A stretch of 64,000 nucleotides of DNA from Zea mays. Taxonomy: Eukaryota > Streptophyta > Magnoliopsida > Poales > Poaceae. Within the stretch, counting starts at the first letter, position 1. Every line of letters begins with the position of its first letter. Both the position numbers and the translations under genes were made by a program. Positions 26,916 to 36,997 of the stretch are shown here, one piece after another. The stretch spans positions 271,086,622 through 271,150,621 of the forward strand of contig NC_050096.1 in NCBI RefSeq assembly GCF_902167145.1. The letters run 5' to 3'. The notes beneath the pieces are model-generated. The model ran no database searches and was not told the DNA's origin. It saw nothing but the letters and a program-made list of their open reading frames with translations.

Positions 26916-27201
26916 GAGCAACTCCAAGAGATTAGCTAAAAAGACTAGCCAAATTTACTGATTTAGCTATTCTCTAAAATAGATTTTAAAGACAAAGTGT
27001 AGGTTAATCCAACAGACTCGGTAAACCTACGGACTGAATAGAGAGTGAAGCATGCTATCCAAAAATGGAGAGCGAAGATGGAGAAACAGAGAGCCACTAA
27101 ATTTGAAGAGTCGTTTACAAAGTCTATTGGATACAATTTTCTTTTAATATTAGCTAAATTTACTTTTACAAAACCATATACATAGTCTCTTGGAGTTGCT
27201 C
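26916..27201. mobile_element. Tourist-like MITE, AGAGCAACTCCAAGAG ends
   Basis: 286 bp, with GAGCAACTCCAAGAG at the left and CTCTTGGAGTTGCTC at the right, flanked by TAA on both sides. This is the PIF/Harbinger target signature. Confidence 0.85.
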
Positions 27202-28041
27202 TAACAGCTATATTGATGGTTAAATTGAATCATAACATGCTAAAGGAATTCCGGTTTAAACCTCCATGATTGTTTCTTGCTTTCTTTTTTTTTCCTTGAG
27301 AGAGCTGCATGTCATTATATTAATAAAAGAAATAGTCTGATTACACGCCAAATCCATTCCCTGGGCTACTATTTTGTCACACATTCCCGCCCTATGATTT
27401 GTTGGCGCAACATGCTCCACTTGTATAATTGTATTGTTTCTTTGTGCTCGTTATTTTAGTCCTCCAGACCTGAAAGCTGTCTTAGACACCACCAAGCACT
27501 GAAACACTGAAGGCACTTGTGTCCCAACCATTACAGCCCTCCAAAACACTAATTTCTTGAAACGCGAATTGTTAGCTGCAAACTGATCTTTACATATGTA
27601 GTCTCTACTGTTAAAAGGAGACCAATCGTTACTCTTGCAGATTACTTAGTCTCGATGGTTCTGATACACTCAGAGTTCTTCTTATATACTTGAAAACTGT
27701 ATTGGAGCAGTAGAAACCCAACCAAGCACTCTGAATTCCATTGTGTCCTACTATAGCCTTAAGCCATCCAAAGCACTAATTTCTCAAAATCTTCGCATTG
27801 TAATTGCTAAGGGTCTGTTTGGATCCCGGGAGCTAAAACAAAAAAATGACTAAAGCTTAGCCACTTAGAAGCTAAAAAAAGTGACTAGCTTCTAAGCAGA
27901 AACCAAAATTTCAGTCAGTTTGCAGGTCCTAACCTGTGTGCAATCGTGACTTTGTGATGCACCTTAGCCACACCGAGGTGGACGGCAAACCTAACTCTAC
28001 TATATTCTAATGTCCACTCGTCTTTTTTCTCTTGCAGATTA
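27202..28041. other. Intergenic, with LINE tail and partial MITE remnants
   Basis: Around 27285-27345 a LINE-like 3' end (GAGAGAGCTGCATGTCATTATATTAA in the same style as 2310 and 5960) is visible. At about 27809 a MITE end (AGGGTCTGTTTGGATCCCGGGAGC) has no partner. No gene seen. Confidence 0.4.
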
Positions 28042-28169
28042 AGGGTTTGTTCGTTTGTGTCGGATTGGTGGGTCGGAATGATTCCGAGCCGGATTACTTC
28101 TCTAATTTATATAAATTTTGATTAGCCGGAACGATTCCGGGTGCAAACCGATGTAAACGAACAAGCCCT
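28042..28169. mobile_element. MITE of the GTTTGTTCG family
   Basis: Ends AGGGTTTGTTCG and CGAACAAGCCCT, flanked by TAA on each side. Related to the elements at 17225 and 45471. Confidence 0.75.
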
Positions 28170-28786
28170 AATCGGTCTCGAACTCACATGCCACATGGGA
28201 TGGACCTCCCTCGGAAACTAAACACCCCTCAATCCTAGTCATCATGAGCGAACGGCAATCCGTGTGCTGTTGCGTTGTTGCGTTGTCGTACTACTGAAGC
28301 ACGGAGCGAACCGTGCAGGCTAGCCTAGTCGGTGGCGGTGGCAGGTGATCCATCGTCCGCCGCGCTGTGTACTGTACGCGCGGGTGCCGGCCGGTGCGGC
28401 TTGACACCCTGTTGGCTCGGTGGTTCACGTCGGCGGGCCCGCTCTCCTTTGTTCCGAGCCTTCGCCACCCGGTCGCCGTCTGGCCACAACCCTCGCGCAA
28501 TCAAGCGACGAGACGACCGACCCCAAGCCAAAGGACCAAAGCAAGGCTAGGCAAGCAGCGTCACTGAAGCGGAAAACGCGTCGCCTTCACCAGTCTCCAC
28601 TCCAGGTGCGTCGTCTGCTCCGCAGGTTTCTCCCCTCGCCCTCTCTCCCCCACCCTCACTCAGACTCAGCCCACCGATCCCGTCCAGCTTTACCGATTCC
28701 TACTCTCTTGTTTTCTGTTTTCTTGGTTCGTCCCATAGAGAGGAGAGCTTTGATTGCTGGTGGTCTGGTCGGCGGCGGCGGCGGCA
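28170..28786 (+). promoter_or_regulatory. Upstream region and probable 5' UTR intron of the 56-residue protein gene
   Basis: GC-rich promoter-proximal DNA. A likely leader intron runs from 28606 (CTCCAG|GTGCGT) to about 28737 (CCCATAG|AGAGG), leaving a short spliced leader before the ATG. Inferred from splice consensus only. Confidence 0.4.
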
Positions 28787-28957
28787 ATGGAGCCCCTGGA
28801 GGTGGCCATAACGATCATATTCGACGCGCTGCTGCTGGTGTTCATGGTGAAGCTCTTCTTCGCCATGTTCCAGATGAAGCTCGTCGTCATCCTCTTCTAC
28901 CTCGTCATCCTCCTCTTCGCCATGGCCTTCTCCGGCCGGGCGCCCAGCAGCTTCTAG
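28787..28957 (+). CDS. 56-residue double-hydrophobic membrane protein
   Basis: Single exon. MEPLEVAITIIFDALLLVFM opens the first hydrophobic segment (about 6-28). A short FQMK linker leads to a second one (about 32-48), then a SGRAPSSF tail. There are almost no charged residues. The ATG context GGCGGCAATGG is good and the upstream GGC-rich leader is typical of grass genes. It resembles the many small uncharacterised plant membrane proteins; I assign no function. A two-helix hairpin in an endomembrane or mitochondrial membrane is the simplest reading. The probable 5' UTR intron supports a genuine gene. Confidence 0.65.
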   Translation: MEPLEVAITIIFDALLLVFMVKLFFAMFQMKLVVILFYLVILLFAMAFSGRAPSSF

Positions 28958-29791
28958 CTCGACGATCGTAGCAGCAGAGGTGGCAAAAATTGAAGCTTTC
29001 TTCTCCCTCCCCCTCTTTCGTTTCTTCTCCCCCCTCTTGGAGGGTGGATCGGTGGAGTCTTGCAGCGCTACGTACGTTCTGTGAAAAAAGACAATCATCT
29101 CGGTTTTTGGTGGATGGCTAGCTAATTTATTTCTCTCTAGGAAAAAAAAGAATAAGAAGAACCGCGCATGATCCGAGGCGCAAATTGCGTAAGCGTGAAG
29201 AGAGAGAAATTAGTCAGTCTAGAGCTTCGATCTCCCGCGTCTCATGCTTCTATTTTCCATGTATGTAATTCGTGCTGTACCTCCTGCCTTTTTGTTACGG
29301 GTTTCGTGGATCGCAGAGCAGTGGTGCATATGAAAAGAGATGGACACGGTTTTCTTCCTTGGAAAAACTTGTTCATGGGTTCTTTTTTGGGGTAAGCTGT
29401 AAAATAGTGTTTCTCTTGGTTTTTTTAATAGAAGGGGCTCCAACTTCTCCTAGAATCTCGCCACGTGGCCTCCATGATAAGAGAGAAGGTCCCAGAAGTG
29501 CCGAAATGGTGGACTTTTCTCGGCTGCACTGCACGCCTCAGTGTATCATCAATTGACTCTTTTCTCGTCCGCGTAGTAGTATTTTGAGGCTGCCTTTTCC
29601 ATTGCGTTGTGCTTTGTATATTCGCGGTACATTCTAGGTCGTGATGATGCGAACGATGATGCAAAATTGGCGCCACACACCTACAGAGAGAAGAGTAACG
29701 GGTTCCATTCGTAAACTGGAGTGACACCATTATCGGCAACGGCGTCAAATGGTAGGCAGAATTTGATCCAAAGGCTTTCTTTCATCCGATG

Positions 29792-29840
<49 letters not shown>

Positions 29841-30051
29841 AGGGTATGATTCGTAACTATTTTTGGACAGATGAGAAAATGGAAAATTCACCCATAATTC
29901 AAGGGCGATCGATGCCATTCTTTTTCGAACAATTATTTCAGACAGACTTCGTATCAGTAATAATTTGGCGAAGAAGCAACATTAAACAATTGGTCCCAAT
30001 TAAATCTCACGAGGATTTTGGTTGCCGGCAAATTAAAGCTTGTCGGCCGCG
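28958..30051. other. 3' UTR, intergenic DNA and (CT)n tract
   Basis: Probable 3' UTR for the first about 400 bases, then intergenic sequence with the CT repeat at 29797-29835 and probable 3' UTR of the minus-strand elongase near 30000. No other gene seen. Confidence 0.5.
29797..29835. repeat. (CT)n microsatellite
   Basis: 39 bases of CT dinucleotides between the small membrane protein gene and the elongase gene. Confidence 0.95.
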
Positions 30052-30888
30052 TCATTCCGCTTTACCCTTGTTGGCCTTGGCGGCGCCTTTGTAGGCGGCG
30101 CCGTGGAAGTTGAGGAAGAGCGCGAGCAGCGACGCGTTGAAGACGGCGTTGAACACCCAGCCGGCCATCCCCTCGCAGCCGCCAGCGGCGAAGTGGAGCC
30201 ACAGCATCACCACGGAGGCCGCGAAGCTGAAGAGGAACTGCGCGATCTGCAGCTCCGTGACGGCGCGCTTCCACCGCCCGGGCCAGCGCAGGCCGACGCT
30301 GCAGGAGAGGTAGTAGGAGTACATCACGACGTGCACGCCGGCGTTGGTGACGAGCGCGACGGGCATCAGCGACTGCCGGGTGGCGAGCCAGAGGTAGCAC
30401 ATGGCCACGACGAGCGCGTGGTGGTACACGTGGAGCAGCGTGAGCGGGCGGCGGGCGAGCAGGATGAGCAGCGTGTCGCCGAGCTCGTACACCTTGGAGA
30501 GGTAGAACACGTGCGCCCAGAAGAAGACGGGCCCCGACGCCTCCGTGGCGCCCCGCGGCGGGAAGCAGAAGGCCCACGCCCACCGCGGCGCCGGCGCCGT
30601 CGCGGCCGTCGACAGCGCGCACCCGCCGGCCATGGCGGCGGAGAGCGCCAGCAGGACCGCGTTGTGGGCGGCGGAGAGCGCGCGGAGCGCCGGCGGAGGC
30701 AGCGCCGGGAGGCGGGGCAGGACGAGGCGGCGGAGGACGAGCACCGCGGCGAGGTAGCCGCAGATGACGGCGGCCGCGAAGGACGGCGTCGCGCCGACCG
30801 TGCGGCCTGGCTGCCAGCGGAACGAGGCCACGGCCGGGTGCTCCACCAGGAGCCACCGCGCCCGGCTCAGCAGCGACGCGGCCGCCAT
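30052..30888 (-). CDS. ELO-family fatty acid elongase (GNS1/SUR4 type)
   Basis: Condensing enzyme of microsomal very-long-chain fatty acid or sphingolipid acyl elongation, an integral ER membrane protein. Intronless, 278 residues, typical for plant ELO-like (HOS3-like) proteins. Diagnostic ELO motifs are present in order: KVYELGDT (132-139), the histidine box H153-V-Y-H156-H157, and NAGVHVVMYSYY (182-193). Six to seven hydrophobic segments surround them. The C-terminus AAKANKGKAE is lysine-rich, a possible ER-retention feature. The ATG at 30888 gives the usual short lumenal/cytosolic N-terminus before the first membrane helix. Very GC-rich, which opens long spurious frames on the other strand. 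Substrate chain length cannot be read. Confidence 0.93.
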   Translation of the reverse strand: MAAASLLSRARWLLVEHPAVASFRWQPGRTVGATPSFAAAVICGYLAAVLVLRRLVLPRLPALPPPALRALSAAHNAVLLALSAAMAGGCALSTAATAPAPRWAWAFCFPPRGATEASGPVFFWAHVFYLSKVYELGDTLLILLARRPLTLLHVYHHALVVAMCYLWLATRQSLMPVALVTNAGVHVVMYSYYLSCSVGLRWPGRWKRAVTELQIAQFLFSFAASVVMLWLHFAAGGCEGMAGWVFNAVFNASLLALFLNFHGAAYKGAAKANKGKAE

Positions 30889-31170
30889 CGGTCACGCCTC
30901 GCTCGCGCCTGCCGCTGGAACCGATCTTCTTGGCTACCTACCTCTCCTGCTCCCTCCTTCCCTGTGGAGTGTGGACTGAGTCCTTGTGGCGTTCGACGTG
31001 CCACGTCTTGCGCAAGGTCGAGGCGGTTGGTCGGGAGGGAAGCGCAAGGGCCGCGTTGGGCCGTTGGCACTCATCACAGTGACGGTGGACAGCGGCCGCA
31101 TCCAGTCCGTTTCAAAATTTGCTGTTCCACGGGAACGCACGGGCTGAACAACGACCGATTATGCTGCAAA

Positions 31171-31179
31171 ATTCAGTCC
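31171..31179. repeat. Left target-site duplication of foldback MULE
   Basis: ATTCAGTCC, identical to 32688-32696. Nine bases is the Mutator-superfamily duplication length. Confidence 0.8.
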
Positions 31180-31262
31180 CATTTTTTGTATTTTGACCAT
31201 TTTTCGGAAAAAAGAACACGTTTGGACCCTAAAAAATTTTAATAGCATTTTTGGACCCTTTG

Positions 31263-31409
31263 CTCGGCGCCATAGCCTATGGCGCCGAGGTAACACAGCT
31301 CGGCGCCATAGGTTATGGCGCCGAGGTACGTGATGTGTCGGCACAACCCGGACGCCGTGGCGTCGACGTGGCACCGAGCTCGGCGCCACAGATCTGTGGC
31401 GCCGAGCTC
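31263..31409. repeat. Three GC-rich palindromes, left arm
   Basis: Palindromes built on CTCGGCGCCATAG/CTATGGCGCCGAG (about 31263-31288), the same with AGGTTATG (about 31299-31326), and CTCGGCGCCACAG/CTGTGGCGCCGAG (about 31379-31409). The same three occur inverted in the right arm at about 32456-32602. Confidence 0.85.
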
Positions 31410-31456
31410 GGTTGTGTTATTAACATATTTGTTGCAAACATGAGCACAAAGCCCAT

Positions 31457-31520
31457 CTAACCCACTTGGTAGAGCACAAGACTTCTTACCATGTGGTCGT
31501 GGGTTCAAGCCCCATAGTTT
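31457..31520 (+). repeat. tRNA-Lys-like module, left arm
   Basis: About 64 bp that align base for base with most of a plant tRNA-Lys: GCCCATCTA, then TTGGTAGAGC (A-box region), then TGGTCGTGGGTTCAAGCCCC (B-box and T-arm). The anticodon-loop position reads TCT instead of CTT, the D-stem is altered and the 3' acceptor strand does not pair, so it is tRNA-derived, not a functional tRNA. Confidence 0.7.
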
Positions 31521-32348
31521 GCATTTTTATTTGTTTTTTTGTTTATAATTCACAATTAATTTCTTTAAACTTTCTTAATGGTCTCGTATAGACAAATGAT
31601 GGTTCATAGGTGACGGTAGTAAAATTTGCTGATTTGTACTGAAGGTTGATAAAAATTAATCGAGGATAAAAATATAATTGGTAAGTGAGGTAACTGCTAC
31701 TTAGGTCATGGTAACCGTACGTACATCGTTGATCACCAATAACAAATTAAAGGTAAAAAACCACCGGTACGTGGCGGCGTGGGGTCCTTCCGAGCTGATG
31801 GCGATCAATATTTTCTGTAGTGTAACTAGCATGCATTTGCCTCACTAACCAATTACTATGTCGCGCGATGTCCTTTAAAAAGGGGCCATGTGTATCATTG
31901 AAACGCTACCTGAACTGCATAAAGGCGTGTGCACGCATATTATGAAAAATACTTAAATCACATAAATCAAACACACAAGGACAATAATGGGAACCCGTTT
32001 CAAAATTTAAAATCCAAAATTAAAAATGATAGTACCAAAGCGAAGAAGCACGAAACAACAGATCGCGTGATCACATATTAATTACACATCCACTTGTCAA
32101 AAACTAAAACTAAAACGATATCCCCAGCGGGCATTTCCACCATTATATTGGTTTCTATAGAAATCACAGAAATACAGAAAATACTTTCACTGTCAATAAT
32201 TTTTTATATTTTTATCAACCTTCAGTACAAATCAGCAAATTTTACTACCGTCACCTATGAACCATCATTTGTCTATCCGAGACCATTAAGAAAGTTTAAA
32301 GAAATTAATTGTGAATTATAAACAAAAAAACAAATAAAAATGCAAACT

Positions 32349-32412
32349 ATGGGGCTTGAACCCACGACCACATGATAAGAAGCCTTGTGCTCTACCAAGT
32401 GGGCTAGATGGG
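32349..32412 (-). repeat. tRNA-Lys-like module, right arm
   Basis: Inverted partner of the module at 31457-31520. This copy keeps TAGCCC in the A-box region, closer to the parent TAGCTC. It has AAGGCTTCTTATC in the anticodon arm. Confidence 0.7.
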
Positions 32413-32687
32413 CTTTGTGCTCATGTCTGCAACAAATATGTTAATAACACAACCGAGCTCGGCGCCAAGATCTGTGGCGCCGAGCTCGGTGCCACGTCGA
32501 CGCCACGGCGTCCGGGTTGTGCCGACGCATGACGTACCTCGGCGCCATAACCTATGGCGCCGAGCTGTGTTACCTCGGCGCCATAGGCTATGGCGCCGAG
32601 CAAAGGGTCCAAAAATGCTATTAAAATTTTTTAGGGTCCAAACATGTTCTTTTTTCCGAAAAATGGTCAAAATACAAAAAATTCGGA

Positions 32688-32696
32688 ATTCAGTCC
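32688..32696. repeat. Right target-site duplication of foldback MULE
   Basis: ATTCAGTCC, identical to 31171-31179. Confidence 0.8.
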
Positions 32697-33510
32697 AAGC
32701 CTCCAAGAAGCAAGAACCCTACATGCAAGTTTGGGGCGTATACGCCTGCTATCTTCTCCATGCTGACTCAGTCGATCTGCATAGTGCTAGTGATACTTGG
32801 ATACTACCATTCCACCACACAATAAGCGAAGTTTATAAGCATGGCTTACTTCTGCCTAATTTCTTTCTTTTTTGTTTCACGGCACGAGAAAACACATACT
32901 AAATTTTTATCAGTGGGAGGCATGCCCCAGAAAGAATGTAAGCAAAATCACCATAAAACATGTATCGACAGAGCCAACAAGAAGCCTTCAAGATTTGTCT
33001 TGTGTAATCTGGGCATCTGGCATCCCATTCCCCTGGGCACTGATATACATTTTCTGTTTCTCAAAGCAATCAAGCAGCAGGCACAGACAGTATCGCACGA
33101 TAAGAAAAACCGCATTTCTGAGTTGATCCTCCCATTGGAACATATTCTTCAGCCAGATAAGAAAAACCGCATTTACCGCACTGGGGAAAAGGACGAGCTT
33201 GTCAGATGCAATGCCCACAAAAACACGCTCAGTGATACATGACATACTTGGCAAATTGTGTTGCACTGAAACGCTAGGTATTAAGCTACGGCTGATCAAC
33301 AAACAACAAGCTCTAGATGTGTCAACATAATAAATTCTTAATGCTCCAGTCAGTAAGCATTGACTCTGAATTTCAGGATCAAAATTTCCATTTCATCAGA
33401 GCACAGATGTAAGCGGACACGCCACCGAATTCATCAAGTACAACTACACTGGAATTAGCCTCGTGCAAATCACCTCCGGCAGGGAAGGCGGCAGCCGACA
33501 AACTCAGAGC
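32697..33510. other. Intergenic and 3' flank of the DUF1764 gene
   Basis: No supported coding sequence. The last about 200 bases probably include the 3' UTR of the minus-strand gene. Confidence 0.45.
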
Positions 33511-34011
33511 TCAGAAGCAGCATTCGCAGTCGAACGGGCACATCGGGGTGCCACCGGCGTCGGCCTTGCCGAACCCGAGCTCATCGGCCGAGTATATGGC
33601 GAGTCCGTCCGCAGTGCGCCGACGCGGCCGCTTCTCCTCGAACTCCTCCTCCTCGTCGTCGTCAGCAGCAGCTACCCGACCCTTGCCCTTACTCCCCGAC
33701 GCCTTGTTGTTCTTCTTCTTGCTGCTGCTCCCCCCGGCCCTCTCCTTGGGCTTCTTCCTCCCGTCCCCATGGGTCTCAGCCTCCTCCCGCTGCGGCGGCT
33801 TCCGCTTCTTTCCCGCCTTTGCGGCGCTGAAGATCTCATCGATCTCGTCCCTCACCTTCTGCTTCTTCGGCTTCTTGACCGCCGGCACCTGCTCCCGCTG
33901 CTCCTCGGTGGGCTTCGGCGGCTTGGATTTCTTGTCGGAGGAAGGGGACTTGGGGTTGACAGACGGCTTGGAGGCAGTAGGCTTCTTGTTCTCGTGGGAT
34001 TTGGTGGCCAT
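33511..34011 (-). CDS. DUF1764 family protein
   Basis: Single exon, 166 residues. The C-terminal third carries the DUF1764 signature: DGLAIYSADELGFGKADAGG followed by TPMCPFDCECCF at the very end, with a Cys cluster. The N-terminal two thirds is low-complexity and Lys/Pro/Ser/Glu-rich (several KKxKK stretches, likely nuclear or nucleolar), with an acidic run DDDEEEEFEEK at about 120-130. The family is widespread in eukaryotes and uncharacterised. The ATG at 34011 starts MATKSHENKK; an upstream in-frame ATG at 34095 would add 28 Arg-rich residues and is less likely. Confidence 0.88.
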   Translation of the reverse strand: MATKSHENKKPTASKPSVNPKSPSSDKKSKPPKPTEEQREQVPAVKKPKKQKVRDEIDEIFSAAKAGKKRKPPQREEAETHGDGRKKPKERAGGSSSKKKNNKASGSKGKGRVAAADDDEEEEFEEKRPRRRTADGLAIYSADELGFGKADAGGTPMCPFDCECCF

Positions 34012-34323
34012 CGCAGTGGGATTTTGCCAGCGCCGCCGCAGGCGTCGTCGTGGATGCAGAAGGCAGCGAGAAGGGTTTGCGAACGGAAGGCACACGATTT
34101 GGAAACTGAAGAGCCAAAATAGATTAGGCTTAAGTTAGTGGGCCTAGCTAGGAGTGGGCAGGCCCCACTTCTTGTGTTGAGCTAGTCTACGGCTGCCTAA
34201 CCAGCTTGGCCCAATTATGCATTCTAGGGCCTTGCAGTATCGCTGGCATTGGCCTGCTCTAGCTTGAAACTAAGAAATTGTCACCCTGTAAAGAAATCCT
34301 CAGTGAAACATGTTAAAATTGTT

Positions 34324-35298
34324 AGGGCCTATTTGGTTGAATTAGTCATTAACTAAACTTTAGTCCTCATGCTGTTTGGTTTAAGAAACTAAAGGAGATC
34401 AAACACCATTAAAACAGATGAACAAAGACAAAAATACCCCCCTTCTTGCAAGCAACTAAGAGCATCTCCAAAAGCTCCCCAGAAGTCTCCCCTAAATCTA
34501 TTTTTTTGGGAAAAACACAAAAACATGTCTCCAACAGTTCCCCTAAAGCGCCCCCAACTTTTTCATAGCCCTTAAAACTCCCTCATTTGTAGCTACAAAT
34601 GAGGGTTTTTTTGGGCTCCCCAGAAACAAACTGCTGCTTTAAGGGACCTGTTGGAGAAAGGATTAAAATTTACTCCCACTTATTATTTAGATATCCCTTA
34701 AAACTGATTTTGAGGAGTCGTTTTATGGAGAGCTCTTGGAGATGCTCTAATGTGAGGCGAGGGCCGTCTAAAATGAGCTTTAGTCCCTTTTAGTCCCTAT
34801 AGAATTAGAGACTAAAAAGATTTAGTCCCTTATTTAGTTCTTGTGTTTGGTAGTAAGGGACTAAAAGGGAGGGACTCTTTAGTTCCTTTTAGTCACCCTC
34901 TAAAGGACTAAAGACTAAAAAGATTTAGTCCTTTATTTAGTTTTAATCACCCTCTAAGAGCATCTCTAACAATGCTTCAAACTAGTGTCTCAAATTGAAA
35001 TATAGAACTCTACACAGGAAAAACTACTCCAACAGTGCCTCATTTTTGTAAAATTGTCAAAATCATATAGGTCACCTTCTCAAGTGCCTCAAATATAATA
35101 TACTCTAGTGGTTTGTCCTATAATTAAGAATTAGGGCTTTACTGTTGGAGTAGAATATTTTTTTGTGCCTTAAACCATATAAAATATACTCGTTTTTAAA
35201 TTACAGGACATTTTTATAGTGTCATTTATTTAGTCTCTGTGTTTGACACTAAGGGACTAAAAAAGAGGGGCTACAGTCACATGGAACCAAACTGGCCC
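34324..35298. mobile_element. MITE nest: outer element with GGGCC(T/A)ATTTGGTT ends
   Basis: The outer ends AGGGCCTATTTGGTT and AACCAAACTGGCCCT are inverted. The interior consists of TTTAGTCC-rich sequence in both orientations. It is interrupted by a complete TAA-flanked MITE (34460-34747) and, at about 34958, by the start of a second AGAGCATCTC-type element whose right end I cannot place. No coding sequence. Confidence 0.55.
34460..34747. mobile_element. Tourist-like MITE, GAGCATCTCCAAAAGCTC ends
   Basis: Ends GAGCATCTCCAAAAGCTC and GAGCTCTTGGAGATGCTC are inverted, with TAA on both flanks. It is nested inside the larger element at 34324-35298. Confidence 0.85.
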
Positions 35299-35691
35299 TT
35301 GAGAACTTTTCTATAAAAAAATAATGGAAATGGCCGGGTTTAATCTCTTGGGACAAAACAAATATTAACACGTTTACATAAGGTGTTCATAACTATTCGA
35401 CCTGGCCAAGAGTCCAAGGAGACTGACAGTCGGCACTCGGCACAACCTACTTCACTGTGCAGTCTGCAGCGACCTTCAATGCCAGACGACTAGTACAGGA
35501 TGTTTTTTTCAAAAAAAAAACTTTTCAGTGAAGCTATTTTGCCAAACAATTTTGATGCTCCCTTACTCTTAGTGAAGTTGTTTTGCCAAACATTTTTTTA
35601 AAACAACTAGAAAGTTGCTTGTGAAGCTGTTTAAAAAGTCACCTAAAAAGCTGCTCGTAAAATTGTTTAAAGAACAGCTTTAGTAGTAAAG
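35299..35691. other. Intergenic sequence left of the Ji-like element
   Basis: AT-rich. The last 150 bases have several AAGCTGTTT/AAAGTTGCTT-type repeats. No gene seen. Confidence 0.45.
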
Positions 35692-35696
35692 CTAAA

Positions 35697-36997
35697 TGAT
35701 AGTCGCCTAGAGGGGGGGTGAATAGGGCGAAACTGAAATTTACAAATATAAACACAACTACAAGCCGGGTTAGCGTTAGAAATATAAACGAGTCCGCGAG
35801 AGAGGGGGCAAAACAAATCGCAAGCAAATAAGGAGAGTGACACGCGGATTTGTTTTACCGAGGTTCGGTTCTTGCAAACCTACTCCCCGTTGAGGAGGCC
35901 ACAAAGGCCGGGTCTCTTTCAACCCTTCCCTCTCTCAAACGGTCCCTCGGACCGAGTGAGCTTCCCTTCTTCTCAATCAACCGGGAACAAAACTTCCCCG
36001 CAAGGGCCACCACACAATCGGTGCCTCTTGCCTCGGTTACAATTGAGTGTTGATCACAAGAGCAAAAGAGAAAGAAAGAATGCGATCCAAGCGCAAGAGC
36101 TCAAATGAACACGGCAAATCACTCTCACTAGTCACTTAGGGTTTGTGTGGAATTGGAGAGGATTTGATCTCTTTGGGTGTGTCTAGAATTGAATGCCTAG
36201 CTCTTGTAAGTGGTTGAGAAGTGGAAAACTTGGATGGCCATGAATGTGGGGTGGTTGGGGTATTTATAGCCCCAACCACCAAACTTGACCGTTGGCTGGA
36301 GGCTTCTGTTCGATGGCGCACCGGACAGTCCGGTGCACACCGGACAGTCCGGTGCCCCTGCCACGTCATCACTGCCGTTGGATTCTAGCCGTTGGAGCTT
36401 CTGACTTGTGGGCCCGCCTGGGTGTCCGGTGCACACCGGACATGCACTGTTTAATGTCCGGTGCACCAGTATGGGCAGCCCTGACATCTGCGCGTGCTGC
36501 GCGCGCATTTAATGCTGCGCAGGGAGCCGTTGGCGCCGCAGAGAGCCGTTGCTCCGCTGGCACACCAGACAGTCCGGTGCACACCGGACAGTCCGGTGAA
36601 TTTTAGCGGAGCGGCTGCCGCGCGAACCCGAGGCTGGCGAGTTCAGGAGGCCGAGCTTCCTTGGAGCACCGGACATGTCCGGTGCACACCGGACAGTCCG
36701 GTGAATTATAGCGCGCCGGCTTCCGAGAATTCCCGAGAGTGAAGAGTTGGAGTCTGAGTCCCCTGGTGCACCGGACAGGTACTGTTTACTGTCCGGTGGC
36801 GCCAGACCAGGGGTGCCCTCGGTTGCCCCTTTGCTCCTTTATTGAATCCAACACTTGGTCTTTTTATTGGCTAGATGTGAACCTTTTGCACCTGTATAAC
36901 TTATACACTAGAGCAAACTAGTCAGTCCAATATTTGTGTTGGGCAATTCAACCACCAAAATTATTTAGGAACTAGGTGTAAGCCTAATTCCCTTTCA
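35697..36997 (-). repeat. 3' LTR of Ji-like element
   Basis: 1,301 bp. Contains multiple CACCGGACAGTCCGGTGC-type palindromes between 36318 and 36800 (plus-strand coordinates) and a TATAAATA on the minus strand near 36260. It differs from the other LTR at two positions noticed (CCCAACC/CTCAACC near 36272; CACCAGACAG/CACCGGACAG near 36545). Confidence 0.95.

Larger units (their letters stand above)
31180..32687. mobile_element. 1.5 kb Mutator-like foldback element with about 480-bp arms
   Basis: Left arm 31180-31656 and right arm 32208-32687 are near-perfect inverted copies around an unrelated AT-rich centre of about 550 bp. A 9-bp direct repeat (ATTCAGTCC) flanks it, pointing to a non-autonomous MULE. 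Each arm contains three short perfect or near-perfect palindromes of CTCGGCGCCAT...ATGGCGCCGAG type and a tRNA-Lys-like module. No coding sequence. The few arm differences (for example AGATCTGTGG spacing, TAACCC against TAGCCC) suggest moderate age. Confidence 0.85.

Noticed and set aside
30040..31242. 400-codon plus-strand frame rich in Arg, Glu and Gly
   Set aside because: Antisense shadow of the GC-rich ELO gene, which has clear family motifs on the minus strand.
31457..31520. Functional tRNA gene
   Set aside because: The acceptor stem does not close, the D-stem is disrupted, and it lies in a transposon arm with an inverted second copy.
33463..34138. Two long plus-strand frames
   Set aside because: Antisense of the DUF1764 gene; leucine- and serine-rich because the true protein is Lys/Glu-rich.
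36300..36800. Regularly spaced CACCGGACAGTCCGGTGC repeats considered as a CRISPR array or as a protein repeat (VRCTPDSPV)
   Set aside because: They are palindromic promoter units of Sirevirus LTRs, recur in every Ji/Opie-like LTR here, and have no uniform unique spacers.
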